Positions 17,741 to 26,884 are shown, counted from the first letter of the stretch. The stretch is 63,040 bases of DNA from an uncultured Bacteroides sp. (GCA_900755095.1 CAAEFE010000049.1:1-63040); one strand, 5' to 3'. The notes: generated by a model from the sequence alone, not told the origin. Numbers and translations are program-made.

Positions 17741-18364
17741 TTATCGTTTCTCCAAGATAGCAGTCATTTCTTCCCGCCAATCCGCACCATTCTTCGGCTG
17801 GAACGTTTCAAATCCCAGTTCTTTGCCGATTTGGATATTAGAGGCGCCGTCATCTACAAATAAAGTTTCAGAAGGAATAATATTGCAATCGTTCACCATA
17901 TAATCGAATATTTCCGGTGCAGGTTTCGTGTGACCGACTTGATAAGATAAATATAGTTTGTCACAATAATCATTCAACGGCTTTTTCTTCGATGAGAAAT
18001 CGGGGCTGCATGCCCACGACATAACAAAAGGATTGGTATTACTTAAAATATACACATGATAGGACTTTCTCAATTCCAATATATAATCGAGTTTATTTAG
18101 ATTCACTTCATTGAAAAAGCCCAGCCATGCCTGTTTGGTTTCCTCCATCGTCAATGGACGGCCACATAAATCCCCCAGTTGTTTCCGAAACTCATCCGCG
18201 CTTAGCTTTCCTTCTTCCAGTTCTTGAAAGATGCCGGTCTGGTGATATTTATCCAGCCGGGTATCAGCATCTGCCAGTCCCAGTTTGATAAATGCCTGAA
18301 CCGCTTTGTCACGATCAATATCTACAATCACCCCTCCAAAATCAAATACAATGTTTTTAATCAT
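17741..18364 (-). CDS. HAD-family phosphatase (YihX-like)
   Basis: A 207-residue HAD hydrolase. Motif I is DFGGVIVDID, with the nucleophile Asp8 and a Gly where many HAD phosphatases have the second Asp. The same substitution occurs in YihX-type sugar phosphatases (DLGNV). Motif II is ILSNTN, the motif III lysine is in GHTKPAPEIF, and motif IV is FVDDGASN. A helical cap (about 15-95) makes it subclass I. It probably dephosphorylates a small phosphorylated metabolite. It is the first gene of a two-gene unit with the SDR. Confidence 0.87.
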   Translation of the reverse strand: MIKNIVFDFGGVIVDIDRDKAVQAFIKLGLADADTRLDKYHQTGIFQELEEGKLSADEFRKQLGDLCGRPLTMEETKQAWLGFFNEVNLNKLDYILELRKSYHVYILSNTNPFVMSWACSPDFSSKKKPLNDYCDKLYLSYQVGHTKPAPEIFDYMVNDCNIIPSETLFVDDGASNIQIGKELGFETFQPKNGADWREEMTAILEKR

Positions 18365-18388
18365 GATATATAATTTTTTTGTTTGCTA

Positions 18389-18396
18389 CAAAGATA
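18389..18396 (-). promoter_or_regulatory. -7 element (TATCTTTG, minus strand) of the HAD-SDR unit
   Basis: CAAAGATA on the plus strand reads TATCTTTG on the minus strand, 25 bp upstream of the HAD start codon. No good -33 box is seen. Confidence 0.5.
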
Positions 18397-18450
18397 CGGC
18401 TTATCTTCTTAATTAGCAGTGCACAACGGCTTGATATTTGTCAAAAAAAC

Positions 18451-18530
18451 ATAGTGACGCTATCCTTGCCAAATAGTGTCACTATCACACCCGGATAGCG
18501 TAGCTATAAGGAGAGGATAGCGTCACTATA
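18451..18530. repeat. Palindrome array A (GGATAGCGTCACTAT family)
   Basis: Four related units of about 15 bp: ATAGTGACGCTATCC (18451-18465), ATAGTGTCACTAT (18473-18485), GGATAGCGTAGCTAT (18493-18507) and GGATAGCGTCACTATA (18515-18530). The outer units are perfect 15-bp inverted copies. The array lies between divergent promoters, upstream of both transcription starts. The same unit occurs at 54301-54380. The function is unknown. Confidence 0.85.
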
Positions 18531-18572
18531 CTTTTTGTATGACTTAGGGAAGGATAAATACCGATTATTTTT

Positions 18573-18580
18573 TATATTTG
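18573..18580 (+). promoter_or_regulatory. -7 element (TATATTTG) of the TPR regulator gene
   Basis: TATATTTG fits TAnnTTTG. It lies 39 bp before the ATG at 18620, which excludes an in-frame alternative start at 18578 lying inside this element. Confidence 0.55.
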
Positions 18581-18619
18581 CAAATCCAATCAATCCTTTG
18601 TAAAGACAAAAATAGAGTT

Positions 18620-19735
18620 ATGAATAACCTTCGAATTTTATTGTATATGATGCTCCTTTCATTGGCTGCATGTCATCCGGAAGGAACGAGTGTGAAGCAA
18701 GGGTTAGACAAAGCCGCACAACTCATGGCACAGGACCCGGATACAGCATCCATTATTCTTGAGACTATTCAGTCAAGCCAAATGAATGAGGCTCAACTGG
18801 CAGAGTATAATTTATTGTGTACCCAACTCAACGAGGACAAAAGTATTCCTCATTCTTCTGATAAGCAAATCAGGCAGGCGGCATCTTATTATGAGAAACA
18901 CGGTGATGAATATCAAAAATCTAAAGTATATTATTATCTCGCTTGTGTAGAAAGTGATTTGGAACAGAAAAAGGAGGCTGAAATTCACTTCATGGAAGCC
19001 ATTAGGCTCGCAAAAGAAACAGAGGAATACGATTATCTGGCAAAAATCTGCAAACGATGTAGTCTTTATTATCAGAAATACGGTAACTTTGATGAAGCAC
19101 TGGAAATGGAGAGAAAGGCATACGCCAGTCAGTTGATGTTGAATGACGGTAAAAGCGATTCTTCAGTAATTCTTTCTTCTGCTTTAGGAATGTTTGGTGT
19201 GATGTCTTTGTTACTTGGGCTACTCTGGAAGAAAAATCGGCACGCACTTTCCCAATTGGATCTTTTCAAAGAAGAAATACTGAAAAAAGATGTTGAATCG
19301 GATAAGCTGATTTTGCAATGTAACCATCTCGAAGAGAAGTATCAGTCTCTTCAACTACATATCTATGAAAGTTCCCCCGTTGTCTCAAAAGTACGACAGT
19401 TTAAAGAACGGAATGTTTTGTCTTCTAAAATCCCTTCTTTCTCCGAGAAAGACTGGACAGAGTTACTGCGACTTCAGGAAAACGTCTATGGACTTGTATC
19501 TAAATTGAAAGAAATAGGTCCGAAGCTCACAGAAGAGGATTTAAGGGTATGTGCTTTTCTGCGGGAGGGAGTCCAACCTGCTTGCTTTGCTGATTTAATG
19601 AAACTGACTACAGAGACGCTGACCCGGAGAATCTCCAGAATAAAAACGGAGAAACTGATGTTGGCTAATTCTAAAGAGTCACTGGAAGATATTGTGAAAT
19701 CATTGGGGGATCTTTCATTTTGTGCAAGAAATTAA
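18620..19735 (+). CDS. Membrane-anchored TPR protein with C-terminal HTH-like domain
   Basis: A 371-residue protein with a lipoprotein-type signal (lipobox LAAC, Cys18). Helical TPR-like repeats (about 25-170), one membrane helix (183-203), a coiled-coil linker (about 205-250) and a C-terminal domain follow. The last contains LTEEDLRVCAFLREGVQPACFADLMKLT and TLTRRISRIKTEKL, which look like a LuxR/Spo0A-like helix-turn-helix. This matches a Bacteroidota type in which an extracytoplasmic TPR sensor is tethered to a cytoplasmic DNA-binding domain. Targets and signal are unknown. The lipobox conflicts with a simple single-helix topology, so the N-terminus may instead be an uncleaved anchor. Confidence 0.7.
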   Translation: MNNLRILLYMMLLSLAACHPEGTSVKQGLDKAAQLMAQDPDTASIILETIQSSQMNEAQLAEYNLLCTQLNEDKSIPHSSDKQIRQAASYYEKHGDEYQKSKVYYYLACVESDLEQKKEAEIHFMEAIRLAKETEEYDYLAKICKRCSLYYQKYGNFDEALEMERKAYASQLMLNDGKSDSSVILSSALGMFGVMSLLLGLLWKKNRHALSQLDLFKEEILKKDVESDKLILQCNHLEEKYQSLQLHIYESSPVVSKVRQFKERNVLSSKIPSFSEKDWTELLRLQENVYGLVSKLKEIGPKLTEEDLRVCAFLREGVQPACFADLMKLTTETLTRRISRIKTEKLMLANSKESLEDIVKSLGDLSFCARN

Positions 19736-19846
19736 TTATTATCTGGTAATGATTCATTATCTCCTTACTACATTTAAGGCTTTTCGTTGCAGAGATTAAT
19801 GTTTTTTGGTACAGAAATTAGTAATCTTTTATGCAGTCGGGTAGTT

Positions 19847-19917
19847 GTCCCGTTATAACGGGACGATGGGCATCCTATAGGGTGACAAATGTCACTTTAT
19901 AAGGTGATATTTGTCAT
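19847..19917. repeat. Palindrome array B
   Basis: A perfect 18-bp palindrome GTCCCGTTATAACGGGAC (19847-19864) is followed by CCTATAGG (19874-19881), GTGACAAATGTCAC (19882-19895) and its inverted relative GTGATATTTGTCAT (19904-19917). Layout and length match array A. CCTATAGG followed closely by GTGAC is also found in array D. Confidence 0.75.
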
Positions 19918-20215
19918 TCTGTAATATGATTATCTGTCTTTAGAAGAATGAAAGTCATTAAAGATACGAAATTAAATAGCAAAAAACAAGAGTGGCACTT
20001 GTTTTTCCTAATATCCCAATAGTTTTTTCATATTTGATACATTGTCATTTTTATGCCATTTACTTTACTATGCCATTATTAATTTGTACCTAATTTATCC
20101 TCTGTCTGTTTTTGTCTATCTCTTCACTTTTATTATTATTGATTATCAACATATTATCATTGACGACCGTCCGTATCCGTCCGGTAAAAAATGCCTGTTT
20201 TAGCAGTATGTCCTG

Positions 20216-20223
20216 TAACTTTG
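20216..20223 (+). promoter_or_regulatory. -7 element (TAACTTTG) of the DUF2723 gene
   Basis: TAACTTTG fits TAnnTTTG, 21 bp upstream of the ATG at 20245. It shows that an upstream in-frame ATG at 20191 lies before the promoter and is not the start. Confidence 0.6.
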
Positions 20224-20244
20224 CAAATAAAAAAGTACAGAACA

Positions 20245-23200
20245 ATGAGCAACTTATTATTTAAAAGATGGAATGATTTCGGTGGGTGGCTGGTCTTTCT
20301 GATAGCAGCATTTGTGTATGGGATGACCATCGAACCAACCGCAAGTTTCTGGGATTGTCCCGAATTTATTTCTTGTGCTGAAAAATTACAGGTAGGGCAT
20401 CCGCCGGGAGCACCTTTCTATATGCTTGTCGGCAACCTGTTTACCCAGTTTGCTTCCGATGCTTCGCAAGTGTCGGGAATGGTCAACTTTTTAAATGCAC
20501 TATTGAGTGCCGGTTGTATCTTGTTTCTTTTCTGGAGTATTACCCGATTAGTGAGAGCCTTGCTTGTGGGCGATGAACGGAAATTATCTGTTATGGATGT
20601 TATTATCATTCTGGGAGCAGGTTTTGTGGGAGCTTTAGCTTATACTTTCAGTGATACATTCTGGTTTAGTGCGGTAGAGGGGGAGGTATATGCTTTCTCT
20701 TCTTTCCTCACAGCCTTGGTATTTTGGATGATTCTTCGCTGGCAGGATGAATCGGATTCTGTGTCCGGCGACCGTTGGATTATCCTGATAGCCTATATTA
20801 TAGGTCTTTCGATTGGAGTACATTTACTCAATCTGCTTTGTATTCCTGCCATTGTATTAGTGTTCTATTACCAAAAATATCAGACTCTATCACTCAAGGG
20901 AGTTATCGGGGCCATTGCATTATCCGGTATTCTTATTGTATTGATTCTTTTTGTTTATATACCCGGAATGGCTGATGTAGGAGGATGGTTCGAATTATTC
21001 TTTGTCAATGTGATGGGATTACCCTTCCAGTCAGGATTGATCGTCTTTCTGGGTTTGGTCCTGTTTTTACTGATAGGAGCCATTTATCGGTTCAGAAAAC
21101 GCATCGTGAATACCGGTTTGTGGTGTTTACTCATGCTCACCATAGGATATACCACCTATGCGGTCATACTCATTCGTGCCAAGGCTAATACGCCGCTCAA
21201 TGAGAATGCACCGGATACTATTTTCACACTCAAAAGCTACCTGAATCGCGAACAGTATGAAAGTGCTCCTTTACTTTATGGGAGAACCTATGCGTCCGAA
21301 CCGGAGTATGTGCCCGAAGGAGACTATTACAAGGTAAAGACAGAAAAAGGTAGTGCCATCTATCGGCCGGATAAGAAAGAAGGCAAGTATAAAATTATTC
21401 GCTATAAGGAAGACGTGTGCTACACTCAAAATATGTTGTTTCCGCGAATGTGGAATGATCGTTCGGCCGCTTCTTACAAAGGATGGTCCGGTGGAGGTGC
21501 GAATGAGGCTCCTACACAAAAAGAGAACCTGACTTATTTTATCACATACCAACTCAATTACATGTACTGGCGCTATTTCTTATGGAATTTTGTCGGACGA
21601 CAGAATGATATTCAAGGAAGCGGTGAACCGGAACATGGTAACTGGATTACAGGAATTTCCTGGCTTGATAATCTGCGACTGGGGGATCAAAAACTTTTGC
21701 CGGAATCTTTGCGTGAGAACAAAGGTCACAATGTGTTCTATGGCTTACCATTATTATTAGGATTACTCGGTATCTATTGGCAATGAACACGTGGAAAAAA
21801 AGGCAAGCAGCAATTCAGTGTCTTATTTTTCCTTTTCTTTATGACGGGATTGGCTATTGTGCTCTATCTGAATCAGACTCCCGGACAACCCCGTGAACGG
21901 GATTATGCGTATGCAGGTTCGTTTTATGCGTTCGCTATCTGGATTGGAATGGGAGCCGCCGGATGCTGTGACATGCTTCGCAGGAAACAGGCAAAAATCC
22001 TCCCAGTCGGCTTACTTATGCTGCTTTGCCTGTTTGTCCCCATACAAATGGCAAGCCAGACTTGGGATGACCACGATCGAAGCAACCGGTATACCTGTCG
22101 TGACTTTGGTGCTAATTATCTGATGACACTTCCCGACAAAGGAAATCCGATCATATTCTGTAACGGGGATAATGATACGTTCCCCTTGTGGTATAATCAG
22201 GATACGGAAGAAGTACGCAGAGATGTACGTATCTGCAATTTAAGTTATGCGCAGACCGACTGGTACATTTATCAGCAACAATGTCCTCTGTACGATGCTC
22301 CCGGACTGCCGATCAGTTGGGATCAAAATCAATACCAGGAAGGGAAGAACGAATATGTGGCTGTTCGTCCGGAATTGAAGAAACAGATAGAAGCATTGTA
22401 TCAGAAACATCCCGAAGAAGCCCGTGATAGTTTTGGAAATGATCCGTATGAAATAAAGAATATCCTGAAATATTGGGTGTTCGCAGAGAAACAGGAATTC
22501 CATGTGATACCTACCGATACAATAAATATTTATATTGATAAGGATGCAGTACTCCGTTCTGGAATGATGTTGCCTGAAGCCATTCGTCATTTAAAAGGGG
22601 AAGAACTAAGAGATGCAATACCGGATAAACTGTCTATTTCTCTAAAAAATATACGTCTGTTGACTAAAGTGGACTTACTCATGCTCGAGATCCTGGCTAA
22701 CTGTAACTGGGAACGTCCCCTGTACATGGCTATCTCGGTAGGCAACTCCAGTAAACTGAAGTTTGATGACTACTTTGTTCAGGAAGGGTTAGCATTCCGG
22801 TTTACTCCTTTCAACTATAAAGAATGGGGAGACGTGGAAGAAGGCAATGGATATGCCATAGATACGGAGAAGCTCTACGAGAATGTGATGAACAGATATA
22901 AATACGGAGGATTGGATACTCCCGGACTTTATCTGGACGAAACAACCCTGCGCATCTGTTATTCTCATCGAAGGCTCTTTGCACAACTGGCTAAAGAATT
23001 GGTGAAACAAGGAGACGACATCCGTGCCAGAAAAGTATTGGAATATGCTGGGCAAACTATTCCGGCATATAATGTTCCTGAAGTATACGAGAGTGGTTCG
23101 TATGATATAGCCACCGCTTATGCTTCCATAGGAGAAACGCAGAAAGCGACCGATCTATTGAATCATCTGATAGCAGAATCGGAAAATTATATCGACTGGG

Positions 23201-23382
23201 CTTTCTCATTGGGAGATAACCGGATAGGGATGGTTCAACAGGATTGTTTGTATAGGTTCTGGCAATGGAATCAGTGTAATGAATTACTGAAGAGTATGGA
23301 TAAAAAGAGATATGAACAGAGTAATCAGCAATTTGAAAAGAAATATATGCGCTTTACTCAACTAATGAATTATCACAACTAA
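20245..23382 (+). pseudogene. DUF2723 membrane protein, interrupted by an in-frame TGA
   Basis: The reading frame would encode 1045 residues, normal for Bacteroidota DUF2723 proteins, but codon 514 (21784-21786) is TGA. The frame continues without shift as TRGKKGKQQFSVLFFLFFMTG and stays open to 23382. The first part (513 residues) has the DUF2723 N-terminus GWLVFLIAAFVYGMTIEPTASFWDCPEFI, with the acidic loop typical of GT-C glycosyltransferase-like proteins, and about ten membrane helices. The second part has NQTPGQPRERDYAYAGSFYAF, then a soluble domain and TPR-like end. The family is thought to act in protein O-glycosylation or envelope assembly. The downstream ATG at 21841 has no evident ribosome-binding site and lies inside a membrane helix, so I treat this as one broken gene. 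Sequence error is possible. Confidence 0.85.
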
Positions 23383-23393
23383 ACTCAAAGAAT

Positions 23394-23648
23394 ATGAAAT
23401 CGAAAAGAATAAGAGAAGAAGAAATAAAAACAGTATTGGGCAAAAGAAATTACGTCATCTTAATTATCGGCTCTATATTGATTATCATAGGATATATATT
23501 AATGAGCGGCGAGGGGAGTACCCTTGCCGCCTATAATCCCGATATATTTAGTGGAACACGCATACGTATTGCCCCATTATTGTGTTTATTGGGGTATCTA
23601 CTGAATGTATTCGGTATTCTTTACCGTCCTCGTCAAAGGGGGATTTAA
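23394..23648 (+). CDS. DUF3098 small membrane protein
   Basis: An 84-residue protein with two membrane helices (about 20-38 and 60-78) and the family signature YNPDIFSGTRIRIAPLLCLLGY. The function is unknown. It starts 11 bp after the DUF2723 frame and is probably co-transcribed. Its stop codon overlaps the stop codon of the convergent arginase-like gene by two bases. Confidence 0.85.
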   Translation: MKSKRIREEEIKTVLGKRNYVILIIGSILIIIGYILMSGEGSTLAAYNPDIFSGTRIRIAPLLCLLGYLLNVFGILYRPRQRGI

Positions 23649-24604
23649 TCTTTCAATAGAGGTAACTGATTGAGCATATTTCTAAGTTTGATTGCCACTC
23701 GTGGCATAGGTTCGGCAACTGTAAGTCCTACCAGATCATATTCGGAGGATATATCATTAATGATACGAACTACTTCTTCAATCTTCATGCCGTTAGGCTC
23801 AATGCCTACGGCAGCGATTATCTCTGCTGGGTCCAATACATCCATATCGAAATGTATAACCACCTTCGAAACCCCGGTACTTTTCAGCCATTCCATAATC
23901 TTTGTACGATCATTGGCAACTTCCTGTGGAGATAATTCTTTAATTCCCAGCTTTCTTTGTCGTTCCTGCATACCCTCATCCCATGAGCGGAGTCCGACAA
24001 TCAGGGCTTTGGAAGCATCTGTTTTTCCCGGAAGTAATTCCATTATTTCTTCATCTCCCATTCCCAAACAAGCTGTTAGTGCCATTGCATGATAACCCTT
24101 ATATTCATCATAAGGCAGATTGATGTCGGGATGTGCGTCTATCCAGACGATAGCTACATCATCCGGGTATCTATTGATTAAATAAGTAAACGGAACAACA
24201 CTAACGGAACATTCTCCTCCTAAAGTGACAATCCGATCCGGATGATTCTCTTTAAGCAGATCAAGCGCAGCTTTAGTTTGTTTCAGTATGACACTGCGTG
24301 CACTGATACCTTTTTCCGTCGCTCTGTCATTGATATCCAGTGAAACCGGAACTTCGACGGTCTTCTGACCGGTCTGTGGGGCTAAATAGTTCAATAACTG
24401 TGCTCCCAGATAGTAGCCTCTGGATGAATCTTCCGCCGGAATATCAGGCATCCAATGATCTACAATTCCTCCTTGCCATTGAGGATAGATAAAACGAAGA
24501 GTTGATTTTTTATTTTCCATATTTACATTGTTTGTTACTTTTTCTTGTGCATTCATTGAAACGACTCCAACGACTAATGCAAGTGATAATAAATACTTTC
24601 TCAT
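23645..24604 (-). CDS. Exported arginase/agmatinase-family protein
   Basis: A 319-residue ureohydrolase-fold protein. Metal-binding motifs are WIDAHPDIN (D156, H158, D160) and HFDMDVLDP (D253, D255). The first motif is GGECS and not GGDHS, so the usual histidine ligand is Cys132. The N-terminus MRKYLLSLALVVGVVSMNAQ is a clear signal peptide, unusual for this cytoplasmic family. The start at 24604 is supported by a full promoter ending 10 bp upstream, which excludes an in-frame start at 24664. An internal start at Met29 would give a cytoplasmic form. The substrate is not predicted: the changed ligand argues against a plain arginase. It is divergent from an HxlR regulator. Confidence 0.82.
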   Translation of the reverse strand: MRKYLLSLALVVGVVSMNAQEKVTNNVNMENKKSTLRFIYPQWQGGIVDHWMPDIPAEDSSRGYYLGAQLLNYLAPQTGQKTVEVPVSLDINDRATEKGISARSVILKQTKAALDLLKENHPDRIVTLGGECSVSVVPFTYLINRYPDDVAIVWIDAHPDINLPYDEYKGYHAMALTACLGMGDEEIMELLPGKTDASKALIVGLRSWDEGMQERQRKLGIKELSPQEVANDRTKIMEWLKSTGVSKVVIHFDMDVLDPAEIIAAVGIEPNGMKIEEVVRIINDISSEYDLVGLTVAEPMPRVAIKLRNMLNQLPLLKD

Positions 24605-24614
24605 CTTTTTGAAG

Positions 24615-24645
24615 CAAAAGTAGGGAATACCTGAAACATCGGCAA
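24615..24645 (-). promoter_or_regulatory. Promoter of the arginase-like gene
   Basis: On the minus strand a TTG (24643-24645) is followed by 20 bp and TACTTTTG (24615-24622), matching the Bacteroides -33/-7 layout. It fixes the translation start at 24604. Confidence 0.72.
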
Positions 24646-24708
24646 GTAGGGACGAATTATTCATATACTGATAAATTTGGCCCTATACTACATTTTGGGG
24701 TTATTATT

Positions 24709-24738
24709 TTTGTTTTTGTAGTGATATCCTTATTTTTG
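24709..24738 (+). promoter_or_regulatory. Promoter of the HxlR-type regulator gene
   Basis: TTTG (24709-24712), 18 bp and TATTTTTG (24731-24738), 17 bp before the ATG. The spacing is one base shorter than typical. Confidence 0.55.
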
Positions 24739-24755
24739 CAGAAAAGCAGAAAACT

Positions 24756-25106
24756 ATGTATAAGAAGAAAATTCCTTTTGATATTGATTGTGGGATAAAG
24801 ATTACGATGGAAGTGATCGGAGGAAAATGGAAAAGTTGCATCATTCAGGAATTATGCACTGGTCCGAAACGTCCCAGCGAGCTGCATCGTTTATTTACCG
24901 AGGCAAGTCCCCGGGTCATCAATCAACAACTGAAAGAATTGGAGATGCACGGCATTATCAGCAAAAAGATATTCATGGAGCTTCCTCCCCATTCGGAATA
25001 TGCTATCACCGAATTGGGAAAGACGCTGATTCCTCTGATTGAGCAACTGGAAATCTGGGGTGACAGCTTTCGTCCGGAGATGAAGAGAATCTTGAAAATA
25101 GAATAA
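24756..25106 (+). CDS. HxlR-family winged-helix transcriptional regulator
   Basis: A 116-residue HxlR/MarR-like regulator. The family pattern CGIKITMEVIGGKWKSCIIQEL near the N-terminus, then RPSELHRLFTEASPRVINQQLKELEMHGII for the recognition helix and wing, is intact. Cys12 is at the position used for thiol sensing in HypR-like members, so redox or electrophile sensing is possible. It lies divergent from the arginase-like gene with both promoters in a 150-bp space, so regulation of that gene is the simplest guess. Confidence 0.88.
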   Translation: MYKKKIPFDIDCGIKITMEVIGGKWKSCIIQELCTGPKRPSELHRLFTEASPRVINQQLKELEMHGIISKKIFMELPPHSEYAITELGKTLIPLIEQLEIWGDSFRPEMKRILKIE

Positions 25107-25201
25107 ATCTTTCTAATATCATTAATATTTCAAAAAAGACCATCTTTATAAAATAAATTATTGCTTCTTTTGTCCCAATGAAATGAAAATTGGGAGATAG
25201 T

Positions 25202-25753
25202 ATGAATAACAACATTGATATAAAAACGCTGGAGGCCTTTCAGGATGGGAATCACAAGGCCTTCGAGACTATTTTTATAGCATACTACAACAAAACCAAA
25301 ACATTCATTGACGGATATATAAAATCAGAACCTGATGCGGAAGAGCTGACAGAGGATTTATTTGTCAATCTTTGGATCAATCGTCACTCCATTGATACCT
25401 CCAGATCATTCAATTCTTATTTGCACACCATTGCAAGAAATGCAGCTATAAACTTCTTGAAACATAAATATGTGTGTGATGCCTATCTGAACAATAATCA
25501 AGAAACAGGATATAGTTCTACTTCCGAAGAAGACCTTATTGCCAAGGAATTGGAAATGCTGATTGACGAACTTGTCGGAGGAATGCCCGAACAACGGAGA
25601 ATGATTTATACATTGAGTCGTAACGAAGGATTATCCAATGCCGAAATTGCCGAACGCCTGAATACTACCAAAAGAAATGTTGAAAGCCAGCTAAGTCTTG
25701 CTTTGAAAGAAATACGGAAGGTTATTTCATGTTTTCTGGTATCACTATTATAG
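25202..25753 (+). CDS. ECF sigma factor (FecI-like)
   Basis: A 183-residue ECF sigma factor. Region 2 is AFETIFIAYYNKTKTFIDGYI...AEELTEDLFVNLW and SRSFNSYLHTIARNAAINFLKHK. Region 4 is MPEQRRMIYTLSRNEGLSNAEIAERLNTTKRNVESQLSLALKEI. The ATG at 25202 was chosen over an in-frame TTG four codons earlier. It heads a sigma/anti-sigma/TonB-receptor set, the classical cell-surface signalling arrangement in which a substrate at the receptor frees the sigma factor to transcribe the receptor gene. Confidence 0.9.
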   Translation: MNNNIDIKTLEAFQDGNHKAFETIFIAYYNKTKTFIDGYIKSEPDAEELTEDLFVNLWINRHSIDTSRSFNSYLHTIARNAAINFLKHKYVCDAYLNNNQETGYSSTSEEDLIAKELEMLIDELVGGMPEQRRMIYTLSRNEGLSNAEIAERLNTTKRNVESQLSLALKEIRKVISCFLVSLL

Positions 25754-25849
25754 CATTATATTCTTTTTCATTCTGCTTTATAAAAAAACTTCCACTTTCT
25801 TATTGAGCTTTTTGCCACTAAACTGTATATATAGTAAAGTGCAGCAAAA

Positions 25850-26821
25850 ATGAAGAAAAGTAATATCAGTAAAATCATCAAAATGTTCCTCTCCGCACGC
25901 TTTCCATCCGAAACGGAAGAGAAAGTGCAGAAGTGGATCATTAAAGACCAAAATCAGCAGGCGAAAGCAAAAGCTTCATTGGATTATTGGAATGAATTGG
26001 ACGTAGAAGCCGATTCGAGCACTTATGTCTCATTGGAACGGGTAAACTTAAGAACTGGATATAATAAGGAGCATCTGACCAACGTAGCTTCTTATCAGAA
26101 GTTTGCCCGTGTTGCCGCCGTTATTGTTCCTTTGTTTTTATTGGCAGGAGGAATGTTCTACTATCTTTCTCCCCGAAACGAAATGATAGAGGTATCTGTT
26201 GCCTATGGAGAACAGAAGCGTCTAATCTTGCCAGACAGTTCGGAAGTATGGTTGAATGCGGGAAGTTCCATTTTATATCCGGAGACTTTTGCCAAAGATA
26301 AACGTCAGGTCATTCTCAACGGTGAAGCTTATTTCTCTGTCAAAAAAGATACTGTAAGTCCTTTTATTGTAGAAACCTCCCAACTTTCTGTGAAAGTGCT
26401 TGGAACCAGATTCAACGTGAAAGCTTATCCTAATGATGAAAAAATAACGACTACATTGACTAGCGGTAAGGTGGAAGTGAGTATTCATGCCCAACCTCCC
26501 CATATACTAAAACCTAATGAACAACTTACATACGACAAAAAAACATCAGATATCCATATATCAGTGATAGATACGAATGATACAAACTCTTGGATGGTGG
26601 GAAAACTGGTCTTTACCAATGCCAGCGCCGGAGAAATATTCCGAACTCTGGAAAGACACTATAACACCACGATTGATAATACAGCAAATATCCCTGCATC
26701 CAAACGATATACAGTCAAATTCCTGAAAGATGAAAGCCTGGATGAAATACTGAATATATTGAAAGATATAATCGGCTTTGATTATCAGCAGTATGAAAAG
26801 AAAATAGTATTAACCCAATAA
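25850..26821 (+). CDS. FecR-family anti-sigma factor
   Basis: A 323-residue inner-membrane protein. It has a cytoplasmic sigma-binding N-terminus (1-85), one membrane helix (about 86-108, ARVAAVIVPLFLLAGGMFYY), the periplasmic FecR domain (AYGEQKRLILPDSSEVWLNAGSSILYP onward) and a C-terminal DUF4974-like part with LDEILNILKDIIGFDYQQ. It is expected to hold the sigma factor until the STN domain of the TonB receptor encoded downstream signals through the periplasm. Because that receptor is frameshifted here, the signal chain may be incomplete. Confidence 0.92.
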   Translation: MKKSNISKIIKMFLSARFPSETEEKVQKWIIKDQNQQAKAKASLDYWNELDVEADSSTYVSLERVNLRTGYNKEHLTNVASYQKFARVAAVIVPLFLLAGGMFYYLSPRNEMIEVSVAYGEQKRLILPDSSEVWLNAGSSILYPETFAKDKRQVILNGEAYFSVKKDTVSPFIVETSQLSVKVLGTRFNVKAYPNDEKITTTLTSGKVEVSIHAQPPHILKPNEQLTYDKKTSDIHISVIDTNDTNSWMVGKLVFTNASAGEIFRTLERHYNTTIDNTANIPASKRYTVKFLKDESLDEILNILKDIIGFDYQQYEKKIVLTQ

Positions 26822-26848
26822 TAAAAAGAAACAGCCTATGAATAAAAA

Positions 26849-26884
26849 GAACCGGGAAGCAGCTTGAGACCCTCTTCCCAGTTC
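26849..26884 (+). other. Hairpin between anti-sigma and receptor genes
   Basis: GAACCGGGAAG (26849-26859) can pair with CTTCCCAGTTC (26874-26884) with one mismatch over a 14-base loop. No T-run follows, so it is not a standard terminator. It may stabilise or process mRNA between fecR and the receptor gene, or attenuate it. Confidence 0.5.

Larger units (their letters stand above)
19736..20244. other. 509-bp intergenic region with array B
   Basis: No gene is supported here. It holds the palindrome array at 19847-19917, an AT-rich stretch, and the promoter of the DUF2723 gene at 20216. No tRNA or known riboswitch is recognised. Confidence 0.7.

Noticed and set aside
18451..18530. CRISPR array
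   Set aside because: Units alternate in orientation, spacers are only about 7 bases, and no cas gene is present.
18451..18530. Invertible promoter switch
   Set aside because: The 15-bp outer inverted copies fit in form, but only 49 bp lie between them, no promoter is inside and no recombinase gene is in the window.
21784..21786. Selenocysteine at the DUF2723 TGA
   Set aside because: No SECIS-like hairpin was seen directly after the codon, the family has no selenoprotein members known to me, and the position is a loop between membrane helices.
21841..23382. Second half of DUF2723 as an independent gene
   Set aside because: Its first ATG lies inside a membrane helix with no ribosome-binding site, and the frame is continuous with the first half.
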